Source of the DNA: Spirosoma rhododendri
GTDB taxonomy: Bacteria > Bacteroidota > Bacteroidia > Cytophagales > Spirosomataceae
NCBI RefSeq assembly: GCF_012849055.1
Contig: NZ_CP051677.1
Span: 372,001 to 436,000 of the forward strand
Length of the DNA stretch: 64,000 nucleotides
Direction of reading: 5' to 3'
Each line of letters starts with the position of its first letter. The stretch's first letter is position 1. A model generated the notes under the pieces. It had not been told where the DNA came from and ran no database searches. It worked only from the letters and a program-made list of their open reading frames with translations. Made by a program: the position numbers and the translations under genes. Positions 62,301 to 64,000 of this stretch are shown here, piece after piece.

Positions 62301-64000
62301 TGTTGCCGCTGGTTGGTGTAACCACGATCTGACCCGTGGTGGCGGTTGTGCTGCTCCAGGTCGGGGTACCGCTGCATCCATTGACGGTCAGCGTTACCTG
62401 CTCACCCGGACAGGCCACCGTTGTGCTGGCAACAATCGTCGGTTTGGCCGGTGTATTCGTTACGTCGATGACGATTGATGCGGCTGCGCTTACGCACGAT
62501 CCCATCCGGCACTGCACCGTGTAGGTTGTGCGGCTCGACGGACTAACCACGATCGACGCGCCCGTTTCCGAACCGGTCGACCACTGGTAGGTACCGTTTG
62601 TACAGCCCGACGCCGTCAGGGTTGCCTGCCCACCGGGGCAGACGCTGGTGGTACTGGTCACGAGCGTTGGCGTCTGCGGATCGCGTACATTGATAGTGAG
62701 CGCATTCGACGCACTGCTCACGCAGTTGGCTCCCTGTACGCAGCTGGCCGAGTAGACCGTCGTCATCGCAGGAATTACCGAAACCGTTGCGCCTGTCTGG
62801 CCATCTGACCAGCGGATGGTACCACCCGAGCAGCCGGTTGCTGTCAGAGTAGCCGGGCTACCTTTACAAATTTCGCTGATACTGCTGGCGATAGTCGGTG
62901 CCTGGGCCGTACAGCCGTTCACCTGAATATCGACGCGCGACGTATCGTTGCTGCCAAGCGCCAGATCGTTGTCGGGGCTTTGTAGCGAAGCCGTGTTCCG
63001 GATCGTACCCGTTCCGGTAATCATGGCCTGAATGGTCAGGCTGCGCTGCGCACCGGCGGTCAGCGTACCGACCGTCCAGACACCCGAACCGGCGTTGTAG
63101 TCGGCGGCCGGGCTGGCACTGACGAACGACAGGCTGGCGGGCAGTTTGTCGCTAACCGTTACGCTGCGAGCGTCGGTCTTACCACCGTTGCTAACCGTAA
63201 TGGCGTACGAAACCGTTTGTCCCAGCGTGTAGGAACCGGGGGTCGTGATTTGTTTCACAACGGCCAGATCCGTTTTGCAGGCGTTGATCGTCAGCACCAC
63301 CGACGATGTACCGGCAACGCACACACCCGCACCGTCGGGGTCATTCGTAGTGGCCGTAATCACGACCGACGTATTAGCTACGTTCGTTGCTGATGGCGTA
63401 AACGTCGTGGTTAGGCTGGTCGGGTTGCTGAACGTACCCCCGCCAGTTGCCGACCAGGTGATACCCGTTGCCGAACCACTGAGTTTGGCGATGAGCGTTA
63501 CCGGGCTGGCACCGCAGCTCGTTTGCGACGGACCGGCGTCGACACCAGCTATGCTCTGGCAACCGCAATCGACAACCACCGCCGACAGCGTAGCCGGGGT
63601 ACTGCTGTAGCAGCCCGATGCCGATTTAGCAAATACATAGTACGTACCGGCATTGACAGCCGTCAGGTTAGTTACCTGTGTACTGGCCGAGCGGGTCGTG
63701 CTGGTGTACCACTCGTAGGTCAGGCTGGCGTCGCGGTTGCTGATCGTGGTCGATGTCAGGTCAGCCGTTTTTGCCGGGCATGTATTCTGCACCGTGTTCC
63801 GGGCCAGCGTTGGTGTAGCCACCGTCGTTACAGTAACCGTAGCCGACTGCTGCGGACTAACGCAGCCATCCGCCGTGCGGGCCGACACGTAGTAAACGGT
63901 CGTCTGCGCTGGCGAGACAGTCACGGACGTACCACTGCTGACCGTAGCAAACGGCTGGCTGCTGGTTGATGACGTGTACCAGTTGATGCTGGCGCCGGTT
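56335..64000 (-). CDS. giant surface protein with type B T9SS C-terminal domain (5' end outside window)
   Basis: The frame is open to the right edge, so more than 2554 residues are known and the N-terminus is missing. Reading from the edge inward: Ig-like modules of about 83 residues, about a dozen, each with a C-x-G-x-x-x-x-L-T-x-x-G-C core; DUF11-type conserved repeat domains (one early, near 63150-63270, and five in the last third, opening with LGLAKAV, LGVALAV, LGIAKAV, IGLALAI); and a terminal CHU_C type B sorting domain (FFIPEGFSPNGDGVNDLFVI ... GTYYYIVRTSDSRRFVRYMTIYR). This is the SprB-like adhesin class exported by T9SS and moved or held on the surface with PorP/SprF. It heads the minus-strand locus with two PorP/SprF genes and a PorE-like gene. 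No enzymatic domain seen. Confidence 0.9.
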   Translation of the reverse strand, partial: TGASINWYTSSTSSQPFATVSSGTSVTVSPAQTTVYYVSARTADGCVSPQQSATVTVTTVATPTLARNTVQNTCPAKTADLTSTTISNRDASLTYEWYTSTTRSASTQVTNLTAVNAGTYYVFAKSASGCYSSTPATLSAVVVDCGCQSIAGVDAGPSQTSCGASPVTLIAKLSGSATGITWSATGGGTFSNPTSLTTTFTPSATNVANTSVVITATTNDPDGAGVCVAGTSSVVLTINACKTDLAVVKQITTPGSYTLGQTVSYAITVSNGGKTDARSVTVSDKLPASLSFVSASPAADYNAGSGVWTVGTLTAGAQRSLTIQAMITGTGTIRNTASLQSPDNDLALGSNDTSRVDIQVNGCTAQAPTIASSISEICKGSPATLTATGCSGGTIRWSDGQTGATVSVIPAMTTVYSASCVQGANCVSSASNALTINVRDPQTPTLVTSTTSVCPGGQATLTASGCTNGTYQWSTGSETGASIVVSPSSRTTYTVQCRMGSCVSAAASIVIDVTNTPAKPTIVASTTVACPGEQVTLTVNGCSGTPTWSSTTATTGQIVVTPTSGNNTYTVFCKNGACVSPVSDAVVIRIATPAVPTLVASSDSTCSGGRVTLTANGCEGTVLWSNGQTGASITVTPTSTISYTAQCKVRDCLSATSVAKQITVVSPATPIVKVDKTTLCSGERLTLTAEGCNGTVRWVGTDAVGASISILPTETKEYYATCRIGSCESAASNKVRVTVNTAGTPPTIAASTTATCSGGVVTLTASGCTGTVVWSDGQTGATVSVTAVAASTQYYAVCRVGANCASGRSNTVTINTTTTAAPTIIANASTICPGGSATLTVGGCSGTPVWSTGANTASIVVSPTVNTSYSVYCQNASCRSDNSMGFLITVSQPTPPTISASSTTVVAGGTVTLTATGCSGDVIWSAKGVDGSNTGSSIVIKPEGSQTYYAQCKIGECISAASSGITINRTDCAARAGTLVARAASVCADDNGAVVRATVNGGLVRPDDYTAVYLLTTGSTKVVSQISPAATFTVTAQSADYTIHTLVYDGRPSSKNYLDISLIKMGLTSITDVSKLIADRSVCADVDLTGASTSVTYTPAPKLIASTSLMTCAGSPITLTAQGCDGGTITWSDNTVGASITRTPTSSFSLTASCSLNGCTSSPSQPINVVVGSPQGIPSIVGNKTTICLGEAVSLTATGCAGGTLVWSDGKTTGSILTASPTTNTSYRVKCVVGNCESGWSAFTTITVGTPAAPTIAANGTSNPTVCNGASVVLTAQGCAAGSTVRWSNGTTGASIVVTPTSSTTYSASCTTSGSCQSPASAVQTITVLPKVTKPLVADKTNTCPSNTVDLSTAVTSAASTSGGVYEYYTSPTLSSSTLVGTSSAVGTGTYYVVEKTTGGCYSDPATIHVQITTCTSQTACDTTNPVTANAGPDAVVCGAKSYRLQGSVGGAASKLYWRSSGSGTFDNPFAANAIYTASTQDVLAGKVTLTLSASANNAACPVATDNMILTIEGSKTIPTIQASGPLAFCAGDSVTLTAPDGVSGYMWSNRAVTRSIVVKASGDYTVQVYDANGCSSPVSEPTKVRVSEPIATLVTSNLRNSCPAVVVNLSKALSTTAPAGSSYEYRTGAAVTSARVLRPDSVGAGTYYVFQRNSTGCVSAGAPIVVSIVSCQGDTASVDLAIVKTANKTVAKVGDAITYTLRVTNTSRRTAHRIDVRDVLPTTVQPQSTTATSYSLSNGVVTARIDSLIGGASRDIVIPVSVIAKGAIVNRADITYLDERDPNLTNNSSSVTVRDSVSSTPVSNTSVLGLAKAVVGTPTLVGDTTLNVRYRFVATNFGGDTLRNVQITDDLAYAFGSATVKAVKFETVDPAFTLVYKPSYTGGGNTSAIFDSSSYIAPGRSQTFILDVTVLRRKGDTTTTYRNIASGRATGMNALELSTDGSNPDPDSDRNPLNNTSFTVFRIDTTRQQQPALGVALAVVSVVDKQDGSYEVKYRATLKNFGNQTLYGVSLTDTLAKAFPSPTTASIVGSPTVRNGSNLVPNGQYNGTSNLNLLYGTSTLAAGEQDTLTFVINVRPNGNNGLYYTSITGAGSTADSVRVRDVSNNGYDPNPLGTTPTPVRFDQTGGLLGIAKAVGKPVEVQPGVYDVPYTIKLVNRGTTELKRVAVVDDLSQTFGSGVLIVSNQVSLTADAGLTGNTSYTGRGRNTSLLVDSLSTLPAGTSRSVSFTVRVDVRNTDSTRFYNRAFGSALTTDNVAVTDTSTAGTNDDPNNDLDPRNDSNPTPVVLGPYVGNPHIGLALAITDTLRQADGSYNVTYTLVVRNFGNELLRNVAITDTLSNVFNAQTGASYRIVRGPFTTSTGSALKLNPNFDGQASPYLVLGDSTSTMAVGKIDTIRFVINVASTGSTTATFQNSAYGTATALSGVVSDRSTDGLLTDLNDNNSPGDSNESQPTPLTLPPTNTSFFIPEGFSPNGDGVNDLFVIRGATGLTVSLEVYNRWGHMVYKKDDYQNDWDGTSNTGILLDGDKGLPDGTYYYIVRTSDSRRFVRYMTIYR

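Overview
The window reads as chromosome of a Gram-negative Bacteroidota, most likely a Cytophagales relative of Spirosoma or Fibrella. The evidence is type IX secretion (T9SS) sorting domains of both type A and type B, PorP/SprF and PorE-like proteins, TonB-dependent receptors with carboxypeptidase-regulatory N-domains, a propeller-type sensor kinase, promoters of the TAnnTTTG kind, few Shine-Dalgarno sequences and fairly GC-rich coding DNA. The genus is an inference. No rRNA, tRNA, CRISPR array, phage or insertion sequence was recognised.

Layout. 1-2291: tail of an azurin-like copper protein, a palindromic repeat pair and a secreted GH9 glucanase. 2347-3783: an amino-acid permease. 3979-8930: an iron block with a TonB siderophore receptor, a PepSY membrane protein, a small unknown protein and ferritin. 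8931-9920: a long AT-rich gap with hairpins. 9921-15026: a 1701-residue secreted protein with six near-identical 297-bp repeats and a type A T9SS signal. 15106-16967: an ABC exporter broken by a one-base frameshift. 16996-18126: an AAA/DUF4143 ATPase whose start lies in a perfect 25-bp inverted repeat. 18349-26722: an AraC regulator, a membrane protein, two thioredoxin-like paralogues, an ABM-like protein, a TonB/OMP receptor, a secreted RidA-like protein and an iron-permease-like protein.

26725-43650 is the most interesting block. A LuxR-type response regulator and a two-component propeller kinase are divergent from a tight five-gene operon: PKD lipoprotein, outer-membrane protein, 2054-residue giant protein, fibronectin-III protein and GH5-like lipoprotein. 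A closely matching motif lies in the same orientation upstream of the operon and of the lipoprotein gene at 43147, and half of it lies upstream of the response regulator. This suggests a two-component regulon building a cell-surface polysaccharide-binding or degrading apparatus that I cannot match to a named system.

43683-50413: a DUF3592-like membrane protein preceded by a 22-bp tandem repeat, a third thioredoxin-like protein, an FKBP lipoprotein, a secreted metzincin protease with a type A T9SS signal, and a small unknown gene. 50549-64000, all on the minus strand: an AAA ATPase and a T9SS surface locus transcribed from the right edge (giant type B CTD protein, PorP/SprF, PorE-like OmpA protein, second PorP/SprF).
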